Assembly: GCF_014200495.1 (NCBI RefSeq) | Contig: NZ_JACHBY010000002.1 | Span: forward strand, 496,001 to 560,000 | Length of the DNA stretch: 64,000 nt | Reading direction: 5' to 3' | DNA from: Mucilaginibacter geliditolerans | Lineage (GTDB): Bacteria; Bacteroidota; Bacteroidia; Sphingobacteriales; Sphingobacteriaceae | Shown here: piece after piece, positions 54,380 to 64,000 of the stretch | Layout: every line of letters begins with the position of its first letter | How positions within the stretch are numbered: the first letter of the stretch is position 1 | The notes under the pieces: model-generated | Seen by the model: the letters and a program-made list of their open reading frames with translations, nothing else | What the model was told of the DNA's origin: nothing | The model's database searches: none | Position numbers and translations under genes: made by a program

Positions 54380-57300
54380 TTATGGGTTTAAATTACGTCT
54401 GTAGGTCGACCTGCTTTCCTTCAGCGTCATGATACCTTTTTCGGTTTCCTTTTTAACCCTTATCAGCAAGCCCTCATCATCATATTCATAAAAAGTAGCA
54501 AAGCCGTTCTCATCCAGTTCTGCCATCAGGCGCATGGTTTTATCATCATAGGCATAGCTTTTCATTTGTGCGGCAAAAGGATGCATGCGGATGTCATCGA
54601 TATAAACTGTACCGGCTGTTGGTATAATGGATATATTTAATGCCGTGGCAGAGCTGAGTGTCGACAGGTCTATAATACCTTCAACCAGTTTCCATCCTTC
54701 TACTACTGCTTTACATTTTAAAGGCACTGTAGCGCCGTTAATAGTCAGACTGATATTAATGGACGTAGTATTAGGGTAAGCATCGTTTACCCAGGCATCA
54801 AACAGGTATTGCTTACCGGAATAAGGTTCGAACCCATTAGGACACAGCCCGGTTGTAGTTTGGGTGATATATTGCTTCTTGCTGTCTAAAGCCAGGTAGG
54901 GTACGGTTTTCTGGTGAACGGTATCTATAATGGTCGACAGTGTAACGCCATCCGAAGGCAACAGCGCGCTGTAATTGCCGCTGTGTGCCACCGTATTTAC
55001 CGCCAGTTGCTTAATAGTGCGTTTGGTGGATGGCTGGATAAACTCTCTGATGTTACAGGTATCCGAGCTACTGGAATCTCCAAATGTAAAGTAGCTGTCT
55101 TCCAGGCTGGCCGCGTAGATCTCCCGGTTCATGGCATTTGAGGCCACCGCGGATGGCAGCTCGCCGTTAAAATCAAAATTAGCCGCACTGAAACGCCCTA
55201 AGGCATCCTTGTTTTCCAGTTGCTGCCCATATTTATCATATAGTGTTACCGTATTGGCCGTTACCCAGCGGGTACCGTTCGGGTTAACGGTCCATGTACC
55301 GGCATTGGAATACCAATAAGGATAAAAACTATTGATATAACCCGCGTTCTTAACATCAACACTCGCTTGGCTCAGATTAGCGGAGATCAAATAATTTCTG
55401 CTCTGCTGGAATGCCTTGGTTTGATAAGGCCGCCAGTTGCCGAGGTAGCCTTCCAAATAAGGGTTCAGAATTGGACCATATGTAAAAGATGCATTGCATA
55501 AATCATATGGGATTCCCCCACCGGCATAACGGTAGGCATAAGAGATCGATCCGTTACTTTCCGGTATGAAGGACTGCGTTGCGGTGCCTATTAGGCTACT
55601 GGTTGTAAATACCATGTTTAGCCCGCTCAGGGTCAGCGAAGGGTCGGTAAGCTGGGCAAACGTATTATTATATATCTCTAAACCCGCTGAGGCAATGAGA
55701 CCGTTATTAATGAATGTGATCTTCATGGTATGGCTGCCTGCGTTTAGATAATGGGGGCGGACATGCCAAATCGAAAAGTTACTGTCCGGGCTGGCGTTAT
55801 TATTAGCAGTAGAATCCACCAGCACATTGTCAATATAGATCCTGATCCCGTTATCTCCCGCGAATCCGAAATAATAGGTCTTCGAACTGTCAATACTGAG
55901 GCAGGTTTGCAGGCCCAGCCAGGTATGCAAATGATAATTATATACCGTATCAGCGCTGCTGCCTATCCATATGCCACTACGGTTTAAGCCTTGTTTTAAT
56001 GCTTGATTATCAGTAGTTACCTTACTCCCTGTAGTCGGGTTGACAATTGCTTCAATGCCATAATGCTCAGAGGAGGTATCACCGTGTTCGATAGAATAAT
56101 TATGATCAGAATAAGCGATTACTCTGCAACCTAGTTTTTGTCCCCAGCTCTCATCATAAGTTGTCGCCGAAGCATTGATCACCTTCATTGCAGTCAAATC
56201 ACCGCTGGTATTTAGTTGTAAATAATTGCTTGCTGTAATAGGGCTGTTCAAGCTTACAAGTGTAGTACCACCGGCAGTGAGCATATTGCGAAAACCTGAT
56301 CGAACAATTTTAACCAATCCCACAGGTACATAGCTGGCATTGATATTGCCATTAATATCAATTAGCTTTTTGGTATTGCCGCTGCCGGATGCTGCCTGGT
56401 TATAGATCACCCAGTAATGGATGCCAGATTGGGTATCAACGATTTCATCCCCGCCATGCAGATAGCTTGCATAGGCGGAATTGATTTCGCCGTTTGCATT
56501 GGTGGTAAACTGGCTGAAGGAAACCCCAAGATTCTGATAAGCCGCCCCCATCCCATTGTAGATCCAGTAAGCCGGTATATTGGCGGAATAGATGGGCCGG
56601 TTAAATTCGTTTTTGGTACGGGTAACCACCGCTTCACCGGTCAGCGCATCATAAGCCAGGTTATCGGTAGTGATGGATGAACCGTTTTCAGCTTTTACCA
56701 CTTTACTCAATATCCCGTAATTCTGGATCACCTTAACCGCGCAGGCCGAGCGGAATAGCTTACGGTCATCGTTCTCATGCACCGGAATATGTGGCAACCC
56801 AAAGAACGGGAGAAATGGTGGTATCGGAAAAATATCAAAACCAATGTTTACCGCTTTTCCTGTATTATCTGTTTGTTGTTCCCTGAAATCGGTAAAAAAG
56901 TCAACGTCGCGCCCCAATACCTGGCTGCTAACCTGTAAGGTGGATGGGTTAACTACCTGTACATTATTGTTCAGCGACATTCCATTACCGTTATTCGTTG
57001 CATTGTAATAATAGGCTGTTGAAGATATCACCGCGCCCGACTGGTCATAAACCGTGGTTGCTTTGGTCTTCCCATTCATATCATTCAGCTCAATACTATA
57101 GCCCTGCGACATACAAAGCTCATCGTCGCTGTTGGTTTGGGTTAATGAATATTGTGCATTGGGTTTGTATTCATAGGGAACAACAGGCAAAGCGGTCACC
57201 TTCACCGGAAAATCTTTCGAGGTATAAAACTCATTAACAATAGTACCCGTTTGTGGCGGCAATGCACCTGTTTTATCCAGGTCCGCAACAGTAACCTTAC

Positions 57301-60300
57301 TATAAGTTACTGTTGGTGCCGGATATAATGATTCACAAAACGGCATCTCCAGGTCAAAATAATTATTGATCGCCCCTTTAATATTTTCGATATAAGGCAC
57401 AGGCTGTTTCAGGGCATTTTCATCGTTACCTATAGCAGGCTCGTAAGTGGCTACGCCACTACTGATGGTTTTGCTATTTTCTGTTGAGGTATAAGTATAC
57501 GACTGCCCGTAACTCGACGCTGTATTAGGGCCGCCTGTCGCGTTCCAGGTATCGCTGATCTGGATTCTTTTTACCCGCGCCGGGCCGCCAATTTTAGCAC
57601 CGTTATTTATAGCGAGTTTTACAAAACTGTTAGCGAGAAGAACTTTACTGCAATAACCCCGACTGTTTGCTTTCTGATAGAAACTTTTTTCGAGCTCAGT
57701 CAAATTTTTTGCTGAGTTTATTACTGCTGATACCGCTGCCAACACACTATTATTGTTGGTTTGCACCCGGTTTTCAAAGCCCGGATAAGCATATCGCGGG
57801 TATTCATTTTTCATGCGTTGCCAGGCTGAGATGATCATAGGGTTTGTATTTACACCTCCTGCATTTATGGGGACAAATGTAATATTAGCTTGCCCTGTCG
57901 GACTGATAGTTACCGTATTTACAAGGCAATAAGTAGGAACAAAATCGTAAGACAAGTGAGAATCCGGACTCGTATAATTATTTGTCGCCATGCTGATACA
58001 CATCTTGGTATACAAATAATTAGATCCGTTAAGAAAATTATTTTTAAACCAGGTGGTTTGATTGACACCTGTGGGCGGTAGGTTAGCAGTGCCTATATTT
58101 ACCGCTATACCGTTTATGCCAGTATTTAAAGCCCGGGTAGTATCGATACTTGTATTGGAACCAATCAACGATGCGACTTTATACATCATCATCGCTTTTT
58201 GATTTTGCACATAAGCATAGTCTCCGGATTCATAGGAGACATTGATCATACCACCAGTAGGTAATGCGATCTGGCTCAACTGCCATAAAGTGCTGTTCTG
58301 ATTGGTGTAAGAGGTATCCTGGTTAGTGTACGGGTATTGCTCATTGGCCAGGTGATTGGCGTTTTCGGTTGCCGGCTTATATATTCCCCATCTGTCGGTA
58401 CTGTTATAGGCATATTTTGGTGTATTAGCTCCGTTATATTTAAGGTTAGTTTTGTTGTATTGAAAAACATAAGGATGGTATTTGCCTTTGTCCGAATTTC
58501 CGTACTCAAACCATACCTTTGATAAGGTGAGCTTCCCGCCCAGCAAGTGATTGCCCGATCCATAATCCAATGAGTTGGGAATGCCGGTACACAGTTCATA
58601 AGTATATTGGAACTTCACCACCTTAATTGGCCGTGTCATATCTGCCTTGGAATACAAGCGGATCTCTTTAAGGTATTTTTGCGTGTTTGAAGGATCACTA
58701 CCGCCGTTTTGCCAGCCGCCTACGCCCAGCGCGTCCCGGCGGTCGCCGGTAATAAAATAGGCAATCTTAGTTTTTGATTCGATAGACTGTACATACCAGA
58801 TCTCTTTTTCGCCATAAACAATACTGCCTTTGTCATCATCAGGATCGGCCAGCAGGCCACGGTTAGGGGTAGCTTTACTGTAAGGCGTGCGCCACTTATA
58901 ATGATAAGGCAATTTGGAATAATTGAATTTAATAGCCGTACCCAGATCGTCATCAGTTATGCCATTCCCGGTCTTGTCTACATAGTCGGGCGACAGAATT
59001 GCAGAAAGCAAGTAACTGGTAGCATATGACGGTTTGTGTTCTTTATGGTAGTAATTATCCACTCCATAAGGATCGCCCTTGGGGTCGGTGATACCCGTTG
59101 GCGTACTTACTAGGTTATTCGTATCCCTGGTAGTACGGTCAATGGCAAAAGAATATTCGTCCTGGTAAACATTATAAACGGGCACGCCATAAACCATCCG
59201 CTTGCCGCCATCATCCGTCACGGTGATTTCGGAAATATGGTGTGGCTTATGAATATAAGTAGTATCATTCCCGGTCGCGTCAACCCTTGGTAAGGGGGTA
59301 TAAGTTTGGTTTGCTGTTAACGATGCGATGCTGGAGGAATCCTTAAAGCCATATTCCGGTATAGTTTTATAAAGCCCAGCCTGTTGTGCCTCCGCCGCGG
59401 TTAAATAGGATATTACCGTCCGGTTAGGCCTTCTTGTAGTTTTGGCAATTGCAGAAGTTATAGCAACTGAACTATTAAGGCCGCTTGCATTGCGAAAAGC
59501 GGAATTGGCAGTTGTACCGCTGGTGGATACGGCGAGCGCCTGCGTATCATGGAGCTGGCTGTCCATATCCTGGTCCTCAACATTCTTTTCACCCACCTGC
59601 CTGAAATAGGCGTGCTCTGCCCTCGGATTGTTATAATTTGGCTTTTGAAAATCCCCGTAGACCAGGTAGTTATTATTGCTAGTCCATTTGTGGGTAGCGG
59701 TTTTAGCGGTTTGATTATAAAGGGTAACGCCGCCATGTGTCCATACGCCAACTCCCAGATCACCACCCAATGTACTTGTGGTTGAACCATCGACAGTCTG
59801 GTTATCAAAAAATGCGCCCGAACCTCCACGGTATAACCTGAACTGCCCTCCGCCCGACTGGCTTGTATATGACCATATATCAGGAGTATGAATAGGAATA
59901 GCAAGATCAGGGAGTGTAGGAATAACCGGATTATCATTTTCACGGATAAAATCCATTATGGCATCCGGGTTATCTTTCCCTCTTTCTGCATAGAGAAAAC
60001 CGAATGCCGGTTTTGTGTTAGCAATAGTTTGTACTTGCCGCACATTTTTATAACCCGTACCACCGATTGAACCAAAAATACCTTCACCGGCGAGCCCGAC
60101 ATCAAAACTATATGATCCATAACTTGAGGTATAAGGCACCTGAACTGAGGGGGAGATTGGCTCGGTATTGTAACTTATGGTTGATCCGGCTACGCTGTAA
60201 CTTGCCTCTCCTGATGCTATAATGTCGCCATTATCATTTTTTACATTATTGCCCGCTCCAAAACTTGCGCCTAATGTAAGCGCTTTCAGACCCGAACGGG

Positions 60301-60994
60301 TATTGTACCCAAAAGAGCCTGATAAACCTGCATTTATAGTGGCATTATTATCTGTGTTTTCTTTAATTGACATACATACATAAGGCGATATATCAGCATC
60401 TACACCTGATTGCGTATTTGATAAAACACCAACGCCAAGCCCGGCTGTAAGCAATCCGTCATTGGATGTAGAGTAAGAGATGCCTGCATTCACGCCCAAC
60501 TCAGCGCCAAGTCCTGTATAATTATCATTAAATACCCCAAAAGTGAAAGTGCCTTGTAATCTTGCGATACCGAAAGCTTCGGTTTTTGCGGTTAAGCGGC
60601 CGCCTATGGTAATCTTAGGTTTTACGTAGTGATCCGTCTCTACCATATCACCTGAAAAGTCATCAGGCAACCCTCTTACCTGCCGGGTAACTGCCCCCGG
60701 GGTACAGCTCCAGCCCAATCCCACCCAACTGGCTTCATCATCAATACCAGAGCCCGACTGATAGCTCAGGTTAACAGGATAGCCATCAATATCAAGCAAG
60801 GGAATATTATATTTTAAACCTCCTGATGACAGATCGACCATATCGGATACACTGGCTACCTGGAAACCCTGTACTTCGGGCTGCGCAGGCCCCGAGGTAA
60901 GCGCGTAGGATATAGCCGGCGCGCATATGTTGCCTGTCCAAATGACGAGCAGCGTCAGGGCTATTCTTTTTCTTTTGGTAAAGAGGTTTATCAT
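54380..60994 (-). CDS. Giant exported SpvB/TcB-like protein with PA14 domain and C-terminal YD repeats
   Basis: 2204 residues with a signal peptide (about 1-31). The N-terminus reads VSDMVDLSSGGLKYNIPLLDIDGYPVNLSYQSG and then SWVGLGWS, the pattern of SpvB/TcB N-terminal domains. A glycine-rich beta segment spans about 140-330. A PA14-like sugar-binding domain is near 1720-1820 (YYFGFAGDNGIRIYIDNVLV, then AGSHTMKITF). A carbohydrate-binding-like module and a few YD repeats (YAYDDKTMRLMAELDENG, FYEYDDEGLLIRVKKE) close the protein. There is no RHS core and no toxin tip. It is probably the structural or cap partner of the following RHS toxin, as TcB is for TcC. It follows a small lipoprotein gene by 20 bp. 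Confidence 0.75.
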   Translation of the reverse strand: MINLFTKRKRIALTLLVIWTGNICAPAISYALTSGPAQPEVQGFQVASVSDMVDLSSGGLKYNIPLLDIDGYPVNLSYQSGSGIDDEASWVGLGWSCTPGAVTRQVRGLPDDFSGDMVETDHYVKPKITIGGRLTAKTEAFGIARLQGTFTFGVFNDNYTGLGAELGVNAGISYSTSNDGLLTAGLGVGVLSNTQSGVDADISPYVCMSIKENTDNNATINAGLSGSFGYNTRSGLKALTLGASFGAGNNVKNDNGDIIASGEASYSVAGSTISYNTEPISPSVQVPYTSSYGSYSFDVGLAGEGIFGSIGGTGYKNVRQVQTIANTKPAFGFLYAERGKDNPDAIMDFIRENDNPVIPTLPDLAIPIHTPDIWSYTSQSGGGQFRLYRGGSGAFFDNQTVDGSTTSTLGGDLGVGVWTHGGVTLYNQTAKTATHKWTSNNNYLVYGDFQKPNYNNPRAEHAYFRQVGEKNVEDQDMDSQLHDTQALAVSTSGTTANSAFRNASGLNSSVAITSAIAKTTRRPNRTVISYLTAAEAQQAGLYKTIPEYGFKDSSSIASLTANQTYTPLPRVDATGNDTTYIHKPHHISEITVTDDGGKRMVYGVPVYNVYQDEYSFAIDRTTRDTNNLVSTPTGITDPKGDPYGVDNYYHKEHKPSYATSYLLSAILSPDYVDKTGNGITDDDLGTAIKFNYSKLPYHYKWRTPYSKATPNRGLLADPDDDKGSIVYGEKEIWYVQSIESKTKIAYFITGDRRDALGVGGWQNGGSDPSNTQKYLKEIRLYSKADMTRPIKVVKFQYTYELCTGIPNSLDYGSGNHLLGGKLTLSKVWFEYGNSDKGKYHPYVFQYNKTNLKYNGANTPKYAYNSTDRWGIYKPATENANHLANEQYPYTNQDTSYTNQNSTLWQLSQIALPTGGMINVSYESGDYAYVQNQKAMMMYKVASLIGSNTSIDTTRALNTGINGIAVNIGTANLPPTGVNQTTWFKNNFLNGSNYLYTKMCISMATNNYTSPDSHLSYDFVPTYCLVNTVTISPTGQANITFVPINAGGVNTNPMIISAWQRMKNEYPRYAYPGFENRVQTNNNSVLAAVSAVINSAKNLTELEKSFYQKANSRGYCSKVLLANSFVKLAINNGAKIGGPARVKRIQISDTWNATGGPNTASSYGQSYTYTSTENSKTISSGVATYEPAIGNDENALKQPVPYIENIKGAINNYFDLEMPFCESLYPAPTVTYSKVTVADLDKTGALPPQTGTIVNEFYTSKDFPVKVTALPVVPYEYKPNAQYSLTQTNSDDELCMSQGYSIELNDMNGKTKATTVYDQSGAVISSTAYYYNATNNGNGMSLNNNVQVVNPSTLQVSSQVLGRDVDFFTDFREQQTDNTGKAVNIGFDIFPIPPFLPFFGLPHIPVHENDDRKLFRSACAVKVIQNYGILSKVVKAENGSSITTDNLAYDALTGEAVVTRTKNEFNRPIYSANIPAYWIYNGMGAAYQNLGVSFSQFTTNANGEINSAYASYLHGGDEIVDTQSGIHYWVIYNQAASGSGNTKKLIDINGNINASYVPVGLVKIVRSGFRNMLTAGGTTLVSLNSPITASNYLQLNTSGDLTAMKVINASATTYDESWGQKLGCRVIAYSDHNYSIEHGDTSSEHYGIEAIVNPTTGSKVTTDNQALKQGLNRSGIWIGSSADTVYNYHLHTWLGLQTCLSIDSSKTYYFGFAGDNGIRIYIDNVLVDSTANNNASPDSNFSIWHVRPHYLNAGSHTMKITFINNGLIASAGLEIYNNTFAQLTDPSLTLSGLNMVFTTSSLIGTATQSFIPESNGSISYAYRYAGGGIPYDLCNASFTYGPILNPYLEGYLGNWRPYQTKAFQQSRNYLISANLSQASVDVKNAGYINSFYPYWYSNAGTWTVNPNGTRWVTANTVTLYDKYGQQLENKDALGRFSAANFDFNGELPSAVASNAMNREIYAASLEDSYFTFGDSSSSDTCNIREFIQPSTKRTIKQLAVNTVAHSGNYSALLPSDGVTLSTIIDTVHQKTVPYLALDSKKQYITQTTTGLCPNGFEPYSGKQYLFDAWVNDAYPNTTSINISLTINGATVPLKCKAVVEGWKLVEGIIDLSTLSSATALNISIIPTAGTVYIDDIRMHPFAAQMKSYAYDDKTMRLMAELDENGFATFYEYDDEGLLIRVKKETEKGIMTLKESRSTYRRNLNP

Positions 60995-61014
60995 ATGGTT
61001 TGGTTCAGGGTATA

Positions 61015-61449
61015 TTATTCTTCAGGAACGCTCAGGTTATATTTCTTATGGTTCAGGTATCTGTCATCATATGTTAAACTCCAGTTACCTGCTCTTAAGT
61101 CTTCTTCATTAAAGGACAGCATGTATTCAAACGTACCCGCCACCCCATTGGCAATAGGCTGCACGATTGCCGAATAAATCTTTCGCTGTCCCTTCACCAG
61201 GTAAAAACAGCTGTCCATACTATACCATAATGAGTTCCTAAAACTTTTATCTTTATCGGCCAGCAGCTTTTTATCCGGGATAAGGCGTACAGCATAATCC
61301 AGCGTGCCGGGATCTCCCTGCCCATTTTTAAGCCGGGTTATTTCCAGTAACATACCGCTGTCTTTTATTTGGGTAACGGCGTTCCTATTTTTATGGCACG
61401 CTAACAACATTGTTAACAGGCAAATACTTAATACAATAGTCTTTTTCAT
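61015..61449 (-). CDS. Small lipoprotein of the RHS operon
   Basis: 144 residues. Signal with lipobox LLAC (Cys18) followed by HKNRN, so outer-membrane lipoprotein. The body appears to be a small beta-sandwich (SGMLLEITRLKNGQGDPGTLDYAVRLIPD). I recognise no family. Gaps of 16 and 20 bp to its neighbours place it inside the operon. Possibly an assembly or surface-anchoring factor. Confidence 0.65.
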   Translation of the reverse strand: MKKTIVLSICLLTMLLACHKNRNAVTQIKDSGMLLEITRLKNGQGDPGTLDYAVRLIPDKKLLADKDKSFRNSLWYSMDSCFYLVKGQRKIYSAIVQPIANGVAGTFEYMLSFNEEDLRAGNWSLTYDDRYLNHKKYNLSVPEE

Positions 61450-61465
61450 AGAGATCTGTATCAGT

Positions 61466-62551
61466 TTATCGCTTATTTACGGGCGTATTTTTCAGCAATA
61501 TTTGTAATTGCTGTTTTAGCTGATCGATTTCCTGCTGCTGTAGCTTTAACTGCCCGGCCTGTACATTAATTTGGGTTTGCTGCTGTTGTTCCTTTTTATC
61601 GCCCTCGATGAGATACAAAGTCAGTTCTTCCACTTTTTTAGTGAGCAACTTGTCCATTTCACCTAAATTAAGACCATCAGCAGCTATTTGACTTTCAGAA
61701 GGCATGTCAGGTAAATGATGATTGAGCGCTACATAGCTTTTCACATCTGCCAGCTGTCTTAACAAATAATTGGGCTTAAAAACATAATCGGGCCAACCTG
61801 TAAGTTGTACTACAACCTGTTTCGCCCGCGCAACCCCGAGAGAGCTTACACTAAAAGCAATTAATTTTTTGATCGAGCTATCAGCTAATGTTTGAGTTGC
61901 TGCTCCTGCACCGCCTGCGGTACCTGTCGGAATCGGTGCAAAATAGATATCACCGAATACATCACCATAGATAACACCGCCACCGTTATGCAAACCATCG
62001 CTTTCCACAGTCCAGGTACCGGCGTTCCTTGCCGCATTAAACCCTAAATAACTGGTTCCATAATTTAAGTCCGTAGCGCCTGCGCTTCCGAGTGATGATT
62101 TTCGGCAACCACTTGCTACCTGAAACATGGATATAGGCGTGGTTGTCCCAATTCCAACTGCGGTGCTTGTTATGCGCATCCATTCGGACCAGCCGCTGCC
62201 AATATTATTAAAAAATTGAAGTTGCCCATGGTATGACTGTATCATGGATGAAAATCCGGTGGCTACATCGGTGAATTGTATGGCCGGCGCAGTACCAATG
62301 CTTGCGCCTGATGAGGCTCTTGATATACCTATGTCCGGGCCAATAAAAGAACTGGTGTTCCCGATAACAGTCACACCTGCCAGCGCGCTTGTACTAATCT
62401 GTAGTTTTGATAAGGGAGTACTTAATCCAATTCCTACATTTCCTGTATTGGTATTGAATATATTATTACCACTTGTATTCCATTGAGACTGGGCAAAAGA
62501 TGACTGAGAAATTGAAAGAATCGCAAAAATGGCGATGCATATTTTTTTCAT
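61466..62551 (-). CDS. Tail-fibre-like exported protein with C-terminal coiled coil
   Basis: 361 residues with a signal peptide ending SFAQ. It has the repeats NVGIGLSTPLSKLQIS and AVGIGTTTPISMFQVAS typical of Bacteroidota fibre-like surface proteins. The C-terminal part reads HLPDMPSESQIAADGLNLGEMDKLLTKKVEELTLYLIE, followed by a Gln-rich coiled coil (about 310-352). This C-terminal module is recurrent in this lineage and resembles the end of trimeric fibres. It is first in the six-gene operon and could provide receptor contact or a trimeric stalk. Confidence 0.8.
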   Translation of the reverse strand: MKKICIAIFAILSISQSSFAQSQWNTSGNNIFNTNTGNVGIGLSTPLSKLQISTSALAGVTVIGNTSSFIGPDIGISRASSGASIGTAPAIQFTDVATGFSSMIQSYHGQLQFFNNIGSGWSEWMRITSTAVGIGTTTPISMFQVASGCRKSSLGSAGATDLNYGTSYLGFNAARNAGTWTVESDGLHNGGGVIYGDVFGDIYFAPIPTGTAGGAGAATQTLADSSIKKLIAFSVSSLGVARAKQVVVQLTGWPDYVFKPNYLLRQLADVKSYVALNHHLPDMPSESQIAADGLNLGEMDKLLTKKVEELTLYLIEGDKKEQQQQTQINVQAGQLKLQQQEIDQLKQQLQILLKNTPVNKR

Positions 62552-63306
62552 AAGAATAAAGGTTTAGGTGGTATTCGTTATTATATAGTAGCGGCGTAAT
62601 GAAAAAAAGAAATCACAATAAAGCGTATCAAGCATAAATGCCGACTTCATTTTCTCAAAAGATCTCGGTGTCCAGAGTTAGACCTGCATTGGAATTTTCA
62701 TAGGTGTAATCGGTTAAGGTTAAAGGATTTGTGCTGTACTAATTTAACATTTATAAAAACACTCCCTATGATTACAATATGTAATATTCTTGTTACAATA
62801 ATGCAGTTAGAACTGCTTTGGTAAAAGAAAATTGAACTACCATTCTCATTTAATACACCATCCTATTTCATCGCTTAGGCTATATCCTATCATAGAAAAT
62901 TACTGCTGATTCCTTGGCAGAATTCGAATTCAAAACCCGTAAAACAATAATTTATCAAATAGCCTAAAACAACAAAAACCTGTAAATCATTGATCTACAG
63001 GTTTTGTTTGGTATCAGTCGGGATGGCAGGATGATTATCCGGCCATTTAAATCTATAATATTCAATACGTTATGTCAAAATTAAACAAGAACGGGCACCG
63101 AATAGGGCACATTTAATATGCTTTGATTTGGTTGCTTTTAAAGCCTGTTTATTCGTATAAGTAATAGTCAATGAACTTGTTATACAAATATAGTGAATGA
63201 TTTCGTTATAAAAAGTGTTTACTTACACCAATATTAGGTATTTAATATATAAATATCCGGGGGATTTACATGAAACCAGATGTATTGGTTCATATGACAT
63301 TTATAA
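62552..63306. other. Long intergenic region with terminator and possible tRNA remnant
   Basis: No gene seen. AAAACCTGTA (62975-62984)/TACAGGTTTT (62996-63005), followed by GTTTGG, is a terminator-like hairpin. About 12 bases further, TCGGGATGGCAGGAT (63018-63032) is what the 3' end of a minus-strand tRNA usually looks like, but the rest of a tRNA is absent. The region could be an old integration boundary. Confidence 0.35.
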
Positions 63307-63844
63307 TTAATTACTAGTTGTAGTAGCTACAGTCTTCAATGATACTGGAATCTTCATCCCCCCCGGCACTTTAGAATTATCAAGTATTTCAATATCTCCT
63401 TTCATTAGCTGTAGCGACCTAACTTCAATCGGCCATCCCGTAATTTTATTAATCTTAATATTAGATCTTAAAGTACCGGTTATTTCATATTTTACTGGCA
63501 TTCCATTTATTTCGCTGGGTTTCGAGTCTTTTTCCCGTTAACATTGTGCCATATCCTTCGATTTTGTAAAAATTGGTTTCGACACCTGTGAGATGATAAA
63601 TGGTATTTAAGTTCACCTTACCCATATTTTCCAGTTTTGTATAAACGCTCCATTTATCGCTTTTAGTAACTCCGTTTCTAGGAACAATAGCAATTTGAGT
63701 TTCAATATTTCCTATAAATGCGTTGCCGCCGAAATATTGCACGAATTGGTTTTTAAGCTCAGTCTTTTTTGTTGCGTCCGTTTGAGGGAATTTATCAAAA
63801 ACGTTATTAATTATCTCTTCAATATTCTTAACCGACTTTATCAT
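63307..63844 (-). pseudogene. DUF6263-like gene broken by a frameshift
   Basis: Two overlapping minus-strand frames, 63485-63844 (MIKSVKNIEEI ...) and 63307-63501 (MPVKYEITGTLRSNIKIN ...), join into one protein of about 178 residues if one A is removed from a run of five A residues near 63530-63534. The joined sequence would read TGKDSKPSEINGMPVKYEIT. The end, NKITGWPIEVRSLQLMKGDIEI, has the flavour of DUF6263-type lipoproteins. No signal peptide is visible at the N-terminus, so the 5' end may also be lost. A sequencing error in the A run is possible. Confidence 0.55.
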
Positions 63845-64000
63845 GACACGTTGCGTTATTGGTTAATTAGCTGCCAGTATTTTACTAAAAACCATTATAA
63901 GACACACAACGAAGGAATTTAGAGCCTATAATCAAAAATTGAACAATTCATTAAGGTTTTCGGGAATATTAAATAGAAAGGTTTAATTCAGCAACAACCT
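63845..64000. other. Window edge, no gene seen
   Basis: AT-rich sequence with no convincing open frame or hairpin. Confidence 0.4.

Overview
The window looks like chromosome of a Sphingobacteriaceae-type Bacteroidota, probably Mucilaginibacter or a close relative. The evidence is a SusC/SusD pair, GH109 and GH35 glycosidases, a DUF5690-type transporter, FtsX-type ABC permeases, RHS/PA14 giant exported proteins, weak Shine-Dalgarno sequences, and promoters of the Bacteroidota form TTG-N19-TAnnTTTG. This assignment is inferred from recalled families, not from a search.

Layout. 1-6775: alpha-2-macroglobulin (5' end outside the window) and penicillin-binding protein 1C, a conserved periplasmic pair. 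6859-8336: SDR oxidoreductase and TetR regulator with two operator-like palindromes on the shared promoter. 8402-10167: DUF1772-like membrane protein, a YncE-like beta-propeller, and a 121-bp inverted-repeat element. 10340-13553: GH35 beta-galactosidase and GH109 oxidoreductase-type glycosidase.

13960-22520 is a probable sulfur module. It holds a PIG-L deacetylase, a 29-residue leader peptide ending in three cysteines upstream of a lipoprotein and an arylsulfotransferase, and a two-gene family 2A encapsulin nanocompartment (SrpI-like shell plus a cysteine desulfurase with a disordered N-terminal extension, the predicted cargo). Three promoters here carry the same unusual 24-bp AT-rich palindrome (core AATCTATAGA), which would tie the deacetylase, the Cys-leader operon and the encapsulin operon into one regulon. 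This link appears not to be described and is my main candidate for a new system.

22762-27645: TolC/HlyD/MFS tripartite efflux pump with a divergent AraC regulator. 27765-38933: a phosphonate or phosphoester uptake and catabolism cluster. It has a cupin-XRE regulator, a TIGR03364-type FAD oxidase, a DUF5690 transporter, a truncated phosphonatase-like HAD, SusD/SusC, an alkaline-phosphatase-superfamily enzyme and a metallophosphoesterase. Three transcription units (SusC/SusD, the alkaline-phosphatase-superfamily gene, the metallophosphoesterase) share an identical 17-bp operator placed over the -7 box. 39426-41840: an FtsX/MacB-type ABC permease.

41931-62551 is a polymorphic-toxin island on the minus strand. 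An operon of six genes encodes a fibre-like protein, a lipoprotein, a 2204-residue SpvB/TcB-like PA14 protein, a LolA-like protein, a 2881-residue RHS protein with a C-terminal WHH (HNH/EndoVII) nuclease, and a SMI1/KNR4 immunity protein. Downstream lie two orphan toxin-tip fragments, each followed by an immunity-like gene. Each fragment starts at the edge of a ~130-bp inverted-repeat element present in three intact copies, and a displaced 100-bp piece of the RHS gene lies beyond. 62552-64000: mostly non-coding, with a terminator, a possible tRNA 3'-end remnant and a frameshifted DUF6263-like gene.
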